Assembly (NCBI GenBank): GCA_047495785.1
Contig: JBLDXI010000032.1
Coordinates: forward strand, 1,798,001-1,862,000
Origin: Lepidodermella squamata
Lineage: Eukaryota; Gastrotricha
Direction of reading: 5' to 3'
DNA length: 64,000 bases
The translations under genes were made by a program, and so were the position numbers. The notes under the pieces are model-generated. The model saw nothing but the letters and a program-made list of their open reading frames with translations, made no database searches and was not told the origin of the DNA. Position 1 is the first letter of the stretch, and each line of letters opens with the position of its first letter. Of this stretch, positions 47,133 to 59,539 are shown one piece after another.

Positions 47133-47257
47133 GCTCGATACTATAACGATTTAACAATAACGCCAGCTCCTAGGGAAGAGCAAGATGTTGGAATGCATAG
47201 ATTAATTGTGATATCAAGCGCCTCGAATAAATAGCATAATCAAGTAATAGCTGCGCA

Positions 47258-48142
47258 TTATTTCATGGTCAAAGCTGATAGCTCATCTTTCAAACCCATA
47301 GCCTCGGACAATTTCCATGCAAAATCATCACATGTGCCCGTGAATGCCATGTCCCGGCCACTAGGACGTTTTTGCCAGTCAGAGAGTGCAGATGAAGGCT
47401 GGTCTAGCGAAACGAATACACGATCACAGTTAGGAGGTACCAAACCTGGCAGAGAGGAAAACGGCTGAACTAGTAATGAAGCACCAAAAATTATGAGCAC
47501 GTCAGCGCTTTTAATGTCAATTTGAGCGCGCTCGAAAAATTGATGCGGTAAAGCCTCGCCAAATAAAACCACGTCTGGCTTGACCAGGCCAGAGCAAACA
47601 TCACAGCGTGGAACGACAATTTCACCAATTGGGTGGCCTGTCTCACCGCCAACTTTAGCGTTCAACCATTGCAGATCATACGTTGATCGGCAATCCATGC
47701 AAGAGGCTGTTTGAAATGTTCCGTGAGCTTCGATAATTTTCGACGGCCTAATTCCAGCAGCCCTCTCCAGACCATCGACGTTCTGGGTAAAATGGCTCTT
47801 CAAAATTCCAGAATCATCAAACATTTTTAACAGATAGTGGGCAGGGGTTGGTTTGGCACTAAGAAGTGTAGATCTTATCGTGGTAGCTATCCGATAAAAT
47901 ATCTCTGGTTTCATTCGAAATAGGTCAATGCTAAAAATAGCTTCAACTGGCATTCCAGATGGCAGCAAACTTTGCACAGGAATACCATCAAACGTTCCAG
48001 ATTGAAGAATTGAGTAGAGCCCAGAGGGACCCCGGAAATCAGGTATTCCAGCGGATGTGGACAAACCTGCCCCGGCAAGAGTAACCACATTCTTGCCAGT
48101 GGAAGGTTTTAATGCTTCTGCAAGGGAGGCAAAGTCAAACAT
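47258..48142 (-). CDS. Sirtuin, class I NAD-dependent protein deacylase
   Basis: Single exon, 294 residues. All class I sirtuin landmarks are present: GAGLSTSAGIPDFRGP (NAD loop), FTQNVDGLE, EAHGTF with the catalytic His, two zinc-ligand pairs (CMDC and CDVC), KPDVVLFGEALP and FGASLLVQPFSSLP. The short N-terminus has no clear mitochondrial presequence, so a SIRT2-like cytoplasmic/nuclear enzyme is likely, though a SIRT3-like assignment cannot be excluded from sequence reading alone. Substitutions such as NVDGLE for the commoner NIDGLE are mild. It removes acyl groups from lysine and consumes NAD. The RRM protein gene starts 125 bp downstream of its stop. Confidence 0.94.
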   Translation of the reverse strand: MFDFASLAEALKPSTGKNVVTLAGAGLSTSAGIPDFRGPSGLYSILQSGTFDGIPVQSLLPSGMPVEAIFSIDLFRMKPEIFYRIATTIRSTLLSAKPTPAHYLLKMFDDSGILKSHFTQNVDGLERAAGIRPSKIIEAHGTFQTASCMDCRSTYDLQWLNAKVGGETGHPIGEIVVPRCDVCSGLVKPDVVLFGEALPHQFFERAQIDIKSADVLIIFGASLLVQPFSSLPGLVPPNCDRVFVSLDQPSSALSDWQKRPSGRDMAFTGTCDDFAWKLSEAMGLKDELSALTMK

Positions 48143-50200
48143 CGAAGTTCACTCAAAGTCTATCAACAGTCTAACAATCTAGTATTAAAAATTTAGTGGT
48201 TTAATGAGGAAGTCAGCCAATCCTTGACAGCTAAAACAATCCCAACAACATTCTCATAGCACAGCATTCGTAATTCGTTAGCCTTCAACCCATCCATATT
48301 CGATAACTAGAGGTAATCAAGGAAACTCATGACGGTATCAAGCAGGGGATTGGTTTTTTCGCACTCGAACAAACTGCGGACTACGGACCTAGATTTGAAA
48401 AAATACCGCGCAAACAAAATGAAAATTGTGTAAAATAATTTTCAAAACGGCAACACTAATATTTCATCAGATATTTAATTTATACGTTGAAAACCAAATG
48501 AACACACGCTTCGCGGGTTTTCAATTTTTTCAAATATTTTTGAACTTGAGCCTGACTCATTGCCAGGTCGTTTGCGGTTTTACGGTGTTCACGATGTATG
48601 ATGTCTCTAATGAAACGTGGTTTTCTCATGAAAGAGTTCAATGAGGTAATGAGTCACCATCGCGCCCATACATTACGTTTCGAGTTGTTGCCTGCAGGAA
48701 TGAATTGCCGAGTGAACTGACTTCACTGTCTTCGTCTGACATATTCAAAGTGCTTCTGAAAAGAAATTTTGGTATGATACCCGGTGTATGAAGACAAGTC
48801 ATTCTGTATATCCGTAGTATATGAAATTATAATTATCATATCATTTACTTACTAAAGTTCTTAGCTTCGCCGATGATACTACTCTAATTGCTAATAGCCG
48901 CGAATCTGCATGCATGGCAGAATGGCAATCAATCTGTTTTCTGAAATCGGTAAAATCGGTAAATGGAAGGCTCTTAATGATCACCTTAGAGCGGAGTATC
49001 TAACACCGGTAAAATGAAAACTTTCTTCAACTATGCTAATGCTAGATTAAAATCCAAACCTTCTATTCCATCTCTCAAAAACCAAATTGGTGCTACTGTT
49101 GCTACTGTGGTTGCTACTGACGACAGCCGCAAATGTTCATTGTTCAAATCTTTCTTTCCATCCGTCTTCACTGTAGATAACGGTATTCCTATTCCATCAT
49201 TGGCCAAAACGCCCTCTTCTAAATTGTCTAGAGTATCTTTTCCTGTTAGAACTATTGAATCTCGATTGCGTGATCTCGACGCAAATTCTTCTATGAGGCC
49301 TGACGGTGTCCACCCCGCAATATTAAAGAAGCTATCTGATTCTCTCGCATTCCCTCTTTGGTTAATTTTTTCTAGAAGTTACGAATCCGGGTTACTTCCA
49401 GCTTGTTGGAAATTAGCTAACGTTGTACCTATTTTCAAAATAGTGGCTCCCCCTCTTCAACCGAAAACTATCAGCCCATTAGCTTAACCAGTATACCATG
49501 TAAAGTTATGGAGTCTTGTATTCGGATTGAAATGGTTTCACATCTCACTAAAAATAATTTTCTATCTCCCGAACAGTTCAGGTTCTTATCAGACCGCAGT
49601 GCCGAAATACAGCTACTCGACATCATTTTAGTTACAAGTTAGCAATTCCTCAACATTCACTTTGTCCTAGGGGCTTTAGCTATGCTGTTAAAACAGCCAA
49701 ATAATGGAATATATTACCTGCTCAATCACTAGTCTTACTTCGCTCAATCTTTTTGCTAATTCGTGCAAGACATTTATCTTAGAAGACATCTTAGAAATAT
49801 GACAAATTGCAAATTTGGACTTTAATAAATGAAAATTATTATTATTTTTAATCACATTATCATCTAATGTATGCGTGCGTTGTGCGCCTCATCCAATAAT
49901 AAATATTCGTATATGCTGTTAACGGTCGCCTCACTTCTGCGCTTGATCCTCTCTTTGCCCATGTATAAATCCATTCCGAAATACCGTTATTCTTTTATAA
50001 ACTTGAAAATGGTGCAATCTGAAGGTAAAAAATAAAATGATGATGATGACAAATTAATTTGTTTTTGAGTTTACCCGTAAATTCAACCGCTGCGTTTGGA
50101 CTTGCAGCTGCCACCGATTGATTCCGACTAGGATTCGAAATTTTTGTTAGACGCTGGACGATTTTATATCAATAACGTTTAGTTTTATTAATGCGAGGCA
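48143..50200. other. intergenic with a dead retrotransposon fragment
   Basis: About 2.1 kb between the divergent sirtuin and TDRD12-like genes. It holds the retrotransposon remnant at about 48960-49640; the flanks are AT-rich without other supported features. Confidence 0.5.
48960..49640 (+). mobile_element. Degenerate non-LTR retrotransposon, reverse transcriptase fragment
   Basis: The main frame (49014-49487) has FFNYANARLKSKPSIPSL, RPDGVHPAILKKLSDSLAF and a block ending VVPIFK, the usual run-up to a LINE reverse transcriptase (Jockey/CR1-like). Around 49440 the frame shifts, and the next frame continues with NYQPISLTSIPCKVMESCI and LSPEQFRFLSDRSAEIQLLD before a stop. Upstream, another frame shift lies near 49015. 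Only the first third of the domain remains; the YADD region, endonuclease and tail are absent. It is a dead 5'- and 3'-truncated copy. Confidence 0.8.
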
Positions 50201-53200
50201 ATGAATCTCGACGAATATGCTGTTTCGGTCGTTGCTGTGAGTTCTGGGAATAATTGTCTATTTGAATTTGATTGCATTTTGGTATTTTCACCAGGTCGAG
50301 TGTGCTAATAAACTCCTGGTTAAAGTTAATAATGCGGTTTTAGCCAACTGCATTAATGAGGCAATAAGATCATCGAAGGCTGAAACCGATTCGCGGCAAC
50401 CTTTTTTCAGCTCGAACGAAGTCATTGGTCAAACTGTCTTGGCGAAGCTTGCATCTGACGATGGCCCGTTCAGAAGAGCCCGCGTCCGACTCGTTCAACC
50501 TGCGAATCAGAACGCTTTAAAGTGTGTTTCACCTGATGCTCTTCTTATAACTTTAATTTCATTTTCTCGACAGGGTTGACTTCATTGATGACGGCGAGAT
50601 GGGGCAAACTGTGTCCCTCTCCTCGGTGCGCAAATGTCCGGAAAGCATTAGGGACAAAGATCCGCTGGTTCGCACGTTGCTTTTGTCAAATTTAAAGGTT
50701 AGTTGATTCTGTTACTGATGCTTATTTCTATCATATTTTTGGCACTAGCCTATTTCGTTGCAACCCAAAATCAACAGCGAAACTGGGAAAATCGAGTCGC
50801 TCCCGACCGTCATGCAAGACTGGACGCTTGCTGCAACGGATTATGTCGCCAACTCCCACGGTGAAGAAATTTATTTGTGAATTCTTGGTGTTTTTTCAAG
50901 GTTTTTTTTATTAAATTTAGGTCATGGCTTCTTCAATACTAAATGCAGAGCCAAAGTGCTGCAAACTGATGAAGACGGTTGTTGGCACGGGGATCTTCTG
51001 TATTGGAAGAACGGCTCTTATCAGTCTCTTGAGCGGGAGCTGATAGAGCAAGCGTATGCCATCAAGGTCGTGACGGAACCTCTCCTCGAAAAACCATCGA
51101 AGCCTCACAAGAACGGGAAGCCTGGTCCTACCATGGATCGGAAGGCAGCTCCTGTCAAAGCTGTGAGCCAACGCGAAATTCGGATGAACACATACGCTGT
51201 ATTCGGAAAATTATCTCCGTCGAAACCCGCAGATGAAGGGACCATCCAAAAATTCTCGACTTGGATGAACCGAGTCCATCAGTTTCAGCTAATGCCATAC
51301 CATGTAATTATCTATCATCGATACCTTGCGTATGATTGCCTTAATGATTTGATTTTTTTTAGAATTTTGTGTGGGCTGGAATCGAAATGGCTCGAAATAT
51401 GTAGGTGAAATATCAATATATTTTCCGCATTTTAAAACCATTTGTAATCATAGCTTTGTGACGATGCCTGTCGAAATGATGAACGTCGACGATGCTGGAA
51501 TTTCTTTGCTTCTGCCCCATATTTGCGACAGCTTTGAGGGCTGGGTCGCGCCTCGAGGAGCTTTGGGCGAGAAGCAGCTAAAGTGCCTTTGCATCGTGCC
51601 TAACGGCCCGATGGGCGCCAAAATGGAGAAGTACCTTCAGAATCCCAAGCACGGGCTGGGCAGAGCGAAATTTTTGGCGAGCTCAGTTCCTGGAGACGCT
51701 GCGGATTGCAATATTTTAATTGTCACCCCGAAAAGGTTGGACTTGTTGCTCAAGAACTCTGGAGCCTTGAAGCTTGAAAGCTTGAGTTGCCTATGCCTTT
51801 TAAACGTCGACGAACTGGTTTTGAACGAAGAGGAGCGCCAAATTTTGAATACATTCAGCAAGGAATTGTCACGCTTCCGGAATGTGATAAAAGCTCTTCG
51901 GTTATTCGGATCGAGCAAAATTTGGTCGCAGAGTGTTTCTCAACTCTACGACCAGTGGTTCAAGCCTCAAGACCCACTAAATTACTTTCTTGATCTGACG
52001 GAGGCATCGCTTTTTATCAAGGCCAAGTATACTGCCATCACCATGGGTCGCGATGTGTTACCCAAAAATTTGCTGAAAACCCTCCAACGTTTGAGGGATA
52101 ATCGCCATCGAGTCGCTCTGTGTTGTCACGACGATGACTTTGATTGGATTGCTGCCACTTTGCAAGAAGCTTCAGTTTCTGCTGTTCTACTTCAGCCGCA
52201 ATTTGCTGGCTTGCCGGGTGAACTGTCAAGCACCTATAACAGCTGGCTGGCCTCGCCTGAAAAACAAACCCTAGTCGTGCCAGACTCGCTCCTTCGCCCC
52301 GAGGTCGAGCTTATCAGGCCGCAACAACCTGTTGGCGCCTCAGTTATAGTCCACGTTGCGACAGTGGCTAGTAAACAAGTTCTGAATGCGCGCTTGACTC
52401 TGATGAAGCCGCATTGGACGACTAATTCGAAATCCGATTGTGAAATCGTTTTCTTGCTCGAAAGTTTACCCGCGAGTTTTTGCAATTTTGTCAACGATTT
52501 GCTGGAGCGTGCCGGGGTCGGGCGGTCAGAAACTATTGCGAGTTGGGGTATTGCAGTCTCACCTGTCTCTCCAGCTCAATCTTCACCGGCTGGCAGTCTA
52601 CAGGAAAAACTGAAGAGGCTGAAGGCTCCATCTAAATCTAACGCGTCCACCATTCAAGTATCGGCTAAACCCTCCGTTAATTATGCGTCTAATGAATTAT
52701 GCCGCGAACTGCTGAAAAGTGGTCACTGCTCGAAAACTGGCAGCTGCAATTATCGGCATGAATTTCACGCCGAACTGGACGACCCGAAGGTTGAGTCTAA
52801 GAAATGCGTCTCTGTTGAGCCGATTAAATCAGGTGGCAGAGTTACCATTCAAGTCTTGAACGTCGTTGATGGCAATCACTACATCGGAATTCTGAAGCAT
52901 CCGATCAACAGCTCGGAAACGGCTCTGCCTCGCATTTTACGCTTGCTGAAAGCGTGCGAAAAGTTAGCCACCTTAAAATTGCTAGATAGCCAGATTTAAT
53001 TTAATTTTTTCAGGGCTACCAAGTCGAATGAAACTGATCGAAAAGTCAAGTTGCACGAAGTCGTCGGTGTCCGCTTTGACCGTGGTGCTGTTTTGCGGCG
53101 AGCTCTCGTTATCGAAGACCTCGGGATCAGTGATAACAAGTTTTATCCGCGTTCTGCGATGGCAAAAGGCGAAGAGGCAGTTTGCCGCAGTTACCGTGTT

Positions 53201-56200
53201 AAGTTAATCGACCATGGGATGCTGCAAAAAACTGTAGACGGTGACCAGTTTTTCGAACTCGATGAAGCGGCAAGAGGCGAGCCGTGGCTCAGCATCGATT
53301 TGGTAAAATTCGAAATTTTAAGGTGGAATTTCTCGAAAACTAGTTTATTTTTAGTTCCTTTCCAATGTACGCCCAGCCGATCGAGCCTGGCGCAAATCTA
53401 CCGTCGAGGATTTGCAGAAGCGGCTGATCGGCAAAGAAGTCGAGGCGTCCGTAGCTTTGGTGCTGAGACATGAACTTCTGGCGACCGCCGTCGTTCAACG
53501 CGAGATTTGCTCAGCAATGGGTAATGAGCGGGCTGTTGTGACCGACATTCGAAATTTGCTAACCAAGGGTCAGCATGGCAACGAGGCAGTCCCGGGTGTC
53601 CCTAACCCTGAACACTTGCGCATGCTCGTTGAATTATGTGCTCGAGCCTCGATTTTCATCCCACCTAATACCGCTCAGTTGATCAAAGCTGTACCGCTCA
53701 AGGACGAGCCTCGCGTCGACCCGGCTTCGACCAATGAAAACGCACCAGTGAAAATCAAACCGCCTAGCTTCGAATTTGACGAAATGACTCTAGCTTGGCC
53801 GGATAAGAATTCGTTCGGTTCCGCCCGAGTTCGAATTTCGGCAGTCACCAGCCCCGATTCGTTTTTTGTTCAACGGATCGATAGCTTGGAAACGTAATTA
53901 AATAATTTACTTTATTTCGAGTGAAAAATTGATAAATCTTTTCCTCAGGCTCGATAAAATCGAACGCGACATCGCTGATTGGGTGAAGCAGGAGGGTGAG
54001 GTTGCGCCAATCACTTCATGCGACTTCCTCTCAGTCAAAACGCCCTGCCTCGCTAGGCTGCCCATTGACGGAGGTCAAACCTGGAGCCGCGTGGTAATTC
54101 GAAGCATCAACCAGGAAGATTTGACGGTAACCGTCTTCTCTGTCGATCACGGCGAGTTGGAGACCATTTCCATCAGAGACGTTCGTCAAATTAGCCGGCA
54201 TCTCATGTCGCACCCTGCTCTCGCCATCGAGTGCAAGCTCGCTCACGTCCAGCCACTTGCTTCTTGTAACGAGACAAATTTCAGCGTCGACTCTGGCGAT
54301 GAGTTGTGGCAAATGGTAAGGATATTGCAACAATTTATTTATGTTTCGAAAATTAAACCTAATTTCACCGATTTTTTTTTAATTTACCGTTAAAACCGGG
54401 AAAACCCGATGAAAGCTGGTTCGGTAATTATGGTTATTTTAGCCGATTGGACCGATTTCCATAGGATTTTTTATTTCTGTTGTAATTTTTTCTGGCCGTG
54501 AGATAGAAATAGCCTTTGATTTCAGATATCCCCTCAACTTCTCACTGAAACTCGTATTTTTACCTACGAATAGTTGTTGCTTCGACTTATCAAGACATTT
54601 TCAAATAAGTTTTGTATTTTCTCATGACCAGGGATTTACCGGAGATACAAGTCGTACTTTCCGCGCCCGCGTTGTCAGCAAATCTAAACGCGGCTTCTAC
54701 TGCCGAAAAGGCTGCAACGTAATCGAACTGTGGCCCGCTTTCGACACGGAAAAAGAACACCCGAGAAACGAAGCGCATAGTAATTTGTCCGCCTCAGCCC
54801 AGCTGATTCGACTCGGCGTTGTTCAGGAAGATTGGACCTTGATTTCTGTTAGTGAAGAAAAAACCTTACCGAAAATCGAAGTTTGACATTTTTTATATTC
54901 TAGAACTGCTTGAATCAGATGTCCTTCCAAAAGTTACCTCAATCTGATGAGATCGCCGCTCTGTTTCACCAGTTGCTACCTCGCCTCTTGAAAGATAGTG
55001 ACGACTCATCCGTGACGCAATGGATTTCGTCTTTCGATGGAAACTTGCTCAGTTTATTCGAAGTGGATGCCGACACGTGGATGCTAGTCGTCGAGTGCCT
55101 GACCGCAATACTCGAACATGGCAATACTGACGTCATCACATCAATTGCGCAAATATTCGAAATTTTAATACCCGAACAGCCGTTGAACATTGCGTTTGAA
55201 GAGCCAGAAATCATCGATCGGGCTAAATCTGTCCTATCCGCGGCTGCTGTTCGGCTGATACCGGCGGCAGTTTACTTGATTTGCCTGACTCTTGAGCCCG
55301 ATTCAGAGCTTATCATGGTCGACTCTCACGCCATGTGCTCGGTGCTCCGATTGCTCTTCAAGCACATCGTTGGCGAAAATGACGGCGGTTTGGACTGCAC
55401 GAAAGCTGTGACTCAAACCATCATTCATTGCGGCCTGATTCCTGCCCTTATCCGTCAGAGCACTGCGAACTCATCATTTTGTAAGTTATTCAAGACCAGT
55501 TCGACCTGTTCAACCTTATTTTTCTTTATTTTCAGCTGATGGCTCGAATGAATTTTGCTTCGAATTGCTCTGCGATTTGGTCAAATGTCCGGTATTTCCA
55601 CCTTGGCTGAGAAAAATGAATAGCTTGAAGCCGAGTAGCGGATATGGGCTTCATACGTTGATTCATTTGAACCCATGGCCTAGTATCGCTCGCTTAGTTG
55701 AACATTTGGCCGAAATCAAGGCGATTGTTTCGCTTGAGAGGCTTTTCGTCGCGCTCAGCGTTTTCCTGGGTAATTACCCTGACTACAACGAAGCTGTCCG
55801 TGAATCCGAGCTTGGGCCATGCCTGAAAAATCTCGTACTGGAAAAGTCAACGTCTGCCTATAAGAAATTGAATCTGCTCACTTTCTGTTTCCACGTCGAC
55901 GAGGCCTCCGCGTTCGACGAAGAAGTCGATTCGGATCGAGTTGGCGACAAGCGAATCCGCCCTAATTACCGCCTACCACCCTCGAACTGGTCCGAAGCGA
56001 ACGATGCCAGGCCGGCAACAGTCGCCCAAGACAGCGAAAGTTTCGGGACGATTTTGTGGTCGCAGAATTCGAAAAATATTCAGTTGTCGTTCGACAACGC
56101 TGCCGTGACAAAAGCGAATCTGCATCGCCAAATAATCGAGTTGCCTGAGGATGGCCGGCAAATATTGCGCCTGACACTTATAAATACTCACCGTTCTATC

Positions 56201-56590
56201 GACATCTGTCTGTTTGACCGTGTTGAGGTCCCTGAAGATATTCCGGTGAGAAACAAATTTTCTGGGGCTGAGCTTCTGCTCAAGAAACAGCGTCCTGGTG
56301 ACTGGTTGCACCTGGAGGCGCCTGGAAAGAGGGTGCGCAAGTTTAATAAATCCTCCTTAATTTTTTTATAATTTGACATTTCGCAGATTGCGTGCGTTAA
56401 AGTGAATTTCGATGACGTCGACTGGCTATGGGACGACGAGGATGAAGAGGACGAGGAAGATATCATTAATAAAGAAAAAATCAAAGAAATGCGTAAAGAG
56501 CAGTTGAAGATGGCTGAGCTCGAGGAAGAAGAAGCGAAAAAGCCTGCGCTGATAGAAGACTTCGGATGCGACGAAGATTTCGACTATTGA
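50201..56590 (+). CDS. TDRD12/Yb-like Tudor and DEAD-helicase protein of the piRNA pathway
   Basis: Fourteen exons give 1,805 residues: 50201-50236, 50295-50521, 50574-50697, 50749-50860, 50921-51303, 51363-51400, 51454-52962, 53014-53302, 53355-53893, 53949-54315, 54632-54847, 54904-55480, 55536-56332, 56387-56590; all phases agree. Domains in order: a Tudor domain (about 50-135, VDFIDDGEM), a degenerate DEAD-type helicase (about 270-690; NILIVTPKRLDLLL is motif Ib-like and VDEL replaces DEAD; no GKT is seen), a CCCH zinc finger at about 723-742, an extended Tudor region (about 810-1185, SVDHGELETISI), a long helical part, and a CS/p23-like domain (about 1635-1760) ending in an acidic tail. 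This combination is that of TDRD12 and fly Yb proteins, which act in piRNA production in germ granules. The helicase is probably inactive. Confidence 0.9.
54395..54520. repeat. Sequence related to the frizzled-intron MITE
   Basis: In the tenth intron of the TDRD12-like gene a stretch beginning with cccgatg, then ctggttcggtaattat and attttagccg, resembles the MITE interior at about 28053-28094. A second similar piece (ttctggcc) follows in both. I see no terminal repeats here, so it may be a truncated copy. Confidence 0.5.
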
Positions 56591-58271
56591 CCTTGAAAGT
56601 ATTGCCCTTTTTCACTTCGAGAGTGGCTGACTAGTCTTCATAATGTGTAATTTCTGCTATCCGTTGAAAGTTTGTACCTCCAATAGACTTGGCCGTTCAG
56701 CGAATAATTCATATTTTCACGACTTTGATATAATCAACAATTTGTTATACGCTAAATCTGCACTGCTTGTTGATTAGGTAGTGTTGCCATCGATAAATAA
56801 ATCGTATGGGTCTGTCACGGAGCCTGTTTATGTTTCCAATACGATTCATCATGCCATGTTACTTTCCTTGTTGCCTGCTGACCGAGGTCTTTGAACTGAT
56901 TTGAGCAAAACGCCACAAAAATAATATTTTTATGAAAGTTATCTTCGATTATACCGAACTTACCTTGATCGCCTAGATATGTTATTATTGGTTGATTTGT
57001 TTGCGAAGATTTGCTCAAAATTTTGAACTTCAAAGTGTTTTTCTAATCGAAAACTTTCAAGACCTTTCAACTTTCCCCTTATGAATATTGAAAAAGCTGT
57101 TTTGCTAGTTTTCATCCCCTAACTGAGTGTTATGAATAAATCAGAATGAGTTCTTAATTGTTCATCTCCTCAATTTTCGGTACCATCCTTGGAAATGTCA
57201 ATATTCCAAATTACCTTGCGTCATGTTTTCTGCTACTCTGAATGTTGACTACATCTGAGTTAACGAAACCTCGATTTTTGCATTATTTCATCAGTGATCT
57301 TGCCTCCGTCTGAAACAATGAAGGCGCGAAGAGCAATCTCGGAATACAACAAAGTGACAGTTCGAAAATCTATTTGTTTATCTATGGTTGTTTCAGAATT
57401 TTCACGGGCCCAAGGCCTTGCAATAACTTTTCGCTTGTTGATCGGTTAGAAATAAAAAAGAGAATTATCTTGTCAAACTTGCGTGGGTTGTGGGAAAAGT
57501 GAAGTGCGTCTGTTCTTACGTAAAAAATGGAATATCACGCGATGTGTACCAGGTGGCGCAGATGTGAAAGCTTCTCATGAGCTGAACGAATCCCTCTGTA
57601 TTTTTTATTATCCGAACACGATTAATTCAGCCGAGAAAAAGACGCAAATTCAAAATCCCGGAATAAGATTTGTCAAGACTTATCAGATCATTAAAGCTCG
57701 ATGCTTGATTAATAAAATATCATAGACTGGAACAGTGACAGATCAGCACTTTTTACACAGTGTCACTAAAATTATTGAAGCTCGACGATTAATTCGAGAA
57801 CGGAATTTATAAACCATGATCAGATCTCTTCGAAAACAGGGCGTCAAAATCAACATCATGGCACAACGTAAGAATGCACACTTCGAAATTCAGAATTTAA
57901 TTTATAGCTACATGTTATGTGCATATCAGAAGCACTCACATCATTACTTTTATATTACTCATCTTTGAGATTGTCGGAAATTGGGAAAGTACACGTAAAA
58001 TATATAAACAAATGTGCTGAAATTGGACGATTTCTCATATTATATCGTATAAAAAGAAACGCATTCATACCCCACAGGAAACAAGTAATAAGTAGTAAAT
58101 GAGTCTCAGATTAATAACATGCCATTGCAGTAAAGAAAAATTATTGTATCCCATACTCACAGATAATTGGTTTTTCTATACAACCACTTTCTCAAACAAT
58201 AACAGCAATAAAAAAGCGAAGGCAAAGCTTTCATAACATGTAATTTAAAGATCGTAGATTGACGTAGATAT
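56591..58271. other. intergenic, convergent between TDRD12-like and K2P genes
   Basis: About 1.7 kb, AT-rich, no supported gene; open frames at 56815, 57483 and 57917 show no domain. Both 3' UTRs lie here. Confidence 0.45.
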
Positions 58272-59455
58272 TTAAGGAGAATCGCCACTAGAATCGAGGG
58301 GACTTGCAGTCAAAGCACCGGTGTTCATACTTGAGTAGCCGCGACCCGGCTGCGCATTGTGCTCGTCGAGAGCGTTTCGTTCCTCTTTTAACCTGGAAAT
58401 GAATGAGCGACTCGTGTGAAAGCAAACTTGCTAATAGCATAAAATATAGCGCATACCTCTGAGGCCGGAAGTCGTCCACGTGCGATGTGGATGCAAATGA
58501 ACTGTTTACTGTCACCGGAATTGCGTCGTCAGGCGCGATATCGGAAAATAGCCGTAGAGCAGAGAGGACGCCGATAAGTCCGATGTACAAGTAAACTAAA
58601 CGAGAAAACAGCTTAAATCACTACCGTCGTTTATACAAACATTGACTCACAAAGGATGCTTAATTTATACAGCGACTTGTTAGCCTGAGTAGGGTGGTCG
58701 CCGGGTAAATCGTTAACCATACCCACAGTGGTCATGCTCACGAAGCAGTAGAAAAACGCATCCAAAAATGACCATCCTTCGATTCCTGTAAATTGTCAAA
58801 TTATTTATAGCTGTAAAACACCACCGATCGATTACTAACCAGCAAATATTGCAGCAGGTATCATCAACAAGGCTATCCAAAGCACCAGACAAACGACAGC
58901 GAAGTGTAGTAATCTAACTTGAATGTCGTTCAACTTGGGAAAATAATAACCCAGCCAGCTTTTCTGCCACATGAAGATCCTGTTGACTTGATGAACGCAA
59001 GCAGTGAAGAAGAAAAGAGTGAAAGGTACTCCGATGCAGATGAAGAAAACTGTAAACATTTTGCCGCCATCTGTGAGGTAGGTTGTTTGAGCATATCCAA
59101 GCGTGGTAATGATAGTACCAGCAAAGAAAATACTTTGGCCCAGACCCCAATTTGACTGCGATGAAGAGTTAGCGAAGTAGGTTATCTTCTGAAGGCCGTG
59201 GAACAACACAACTCTAGCAAAGTTGTCAACGTCCTGTTCGGTGATACTCGAGTTGCAGCTGCTGCGAATTTTACGGAGAAACAATTCACGTTCCTTGATC
59301 AATGTGCTCAGGCTAGAAATCTCAGCAGGCTCTTCTATTGACTTGAAAATAGCAGCCCCTCCGAGTAGAATGCAGAAATACAAAACAAAGAAAACTGTTA
59401 TGCATTGCCAGCTATGGTCGCGATACAGGTCGAAGAGCCGGCGTACATAAAGCAT
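58272..59455 (-). CDS. Two-pore-domain (K2P/TWK) channel with altered selectivity filters
   Basis: Four exons (58840-59455, 58651-58785, 58457-58595, 58272-58392) give 336 residues. Topology is K2P: TM1 (about 17-40), a long extracellular cap with N-glycosylation sites, pore loop 1 (FFAGTIITTLGYAQ), TM2 (FTVFFICIGVPFTLFFF), TM3 (FAVVCLVLWIALLMIP), pore loop 2 (FFYCFVSMTTVGMVNDLPG) and TM4 (LYIGLIGVLSALRLF). The canonical filters TIGYG and TIGFG read TLGYA and TVGMV, so the second glycine is missing in both. The C-terminal tail is short and hydrophilic. The channel may conduct poorly, be non-selective, or act as a dominant partner. A frame error is unlikely because the flanking helices are intact. 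Confidence 0.9.
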
Positions 59456-59539
59456 TTCAAAGTGTACACCCTAAACTGCCAAAATCGAATATGTACTAAG
59501 TTGCATGGCAATAACGGCCCAATAAGGCTTGGGTCGTTT

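Noticed and set aside
49014-49487. Protein-coding gene at the reverse transcriptase ORF
   Set aside because: Frameshifts, missing catalytic region and truncation show a dead retroelement.
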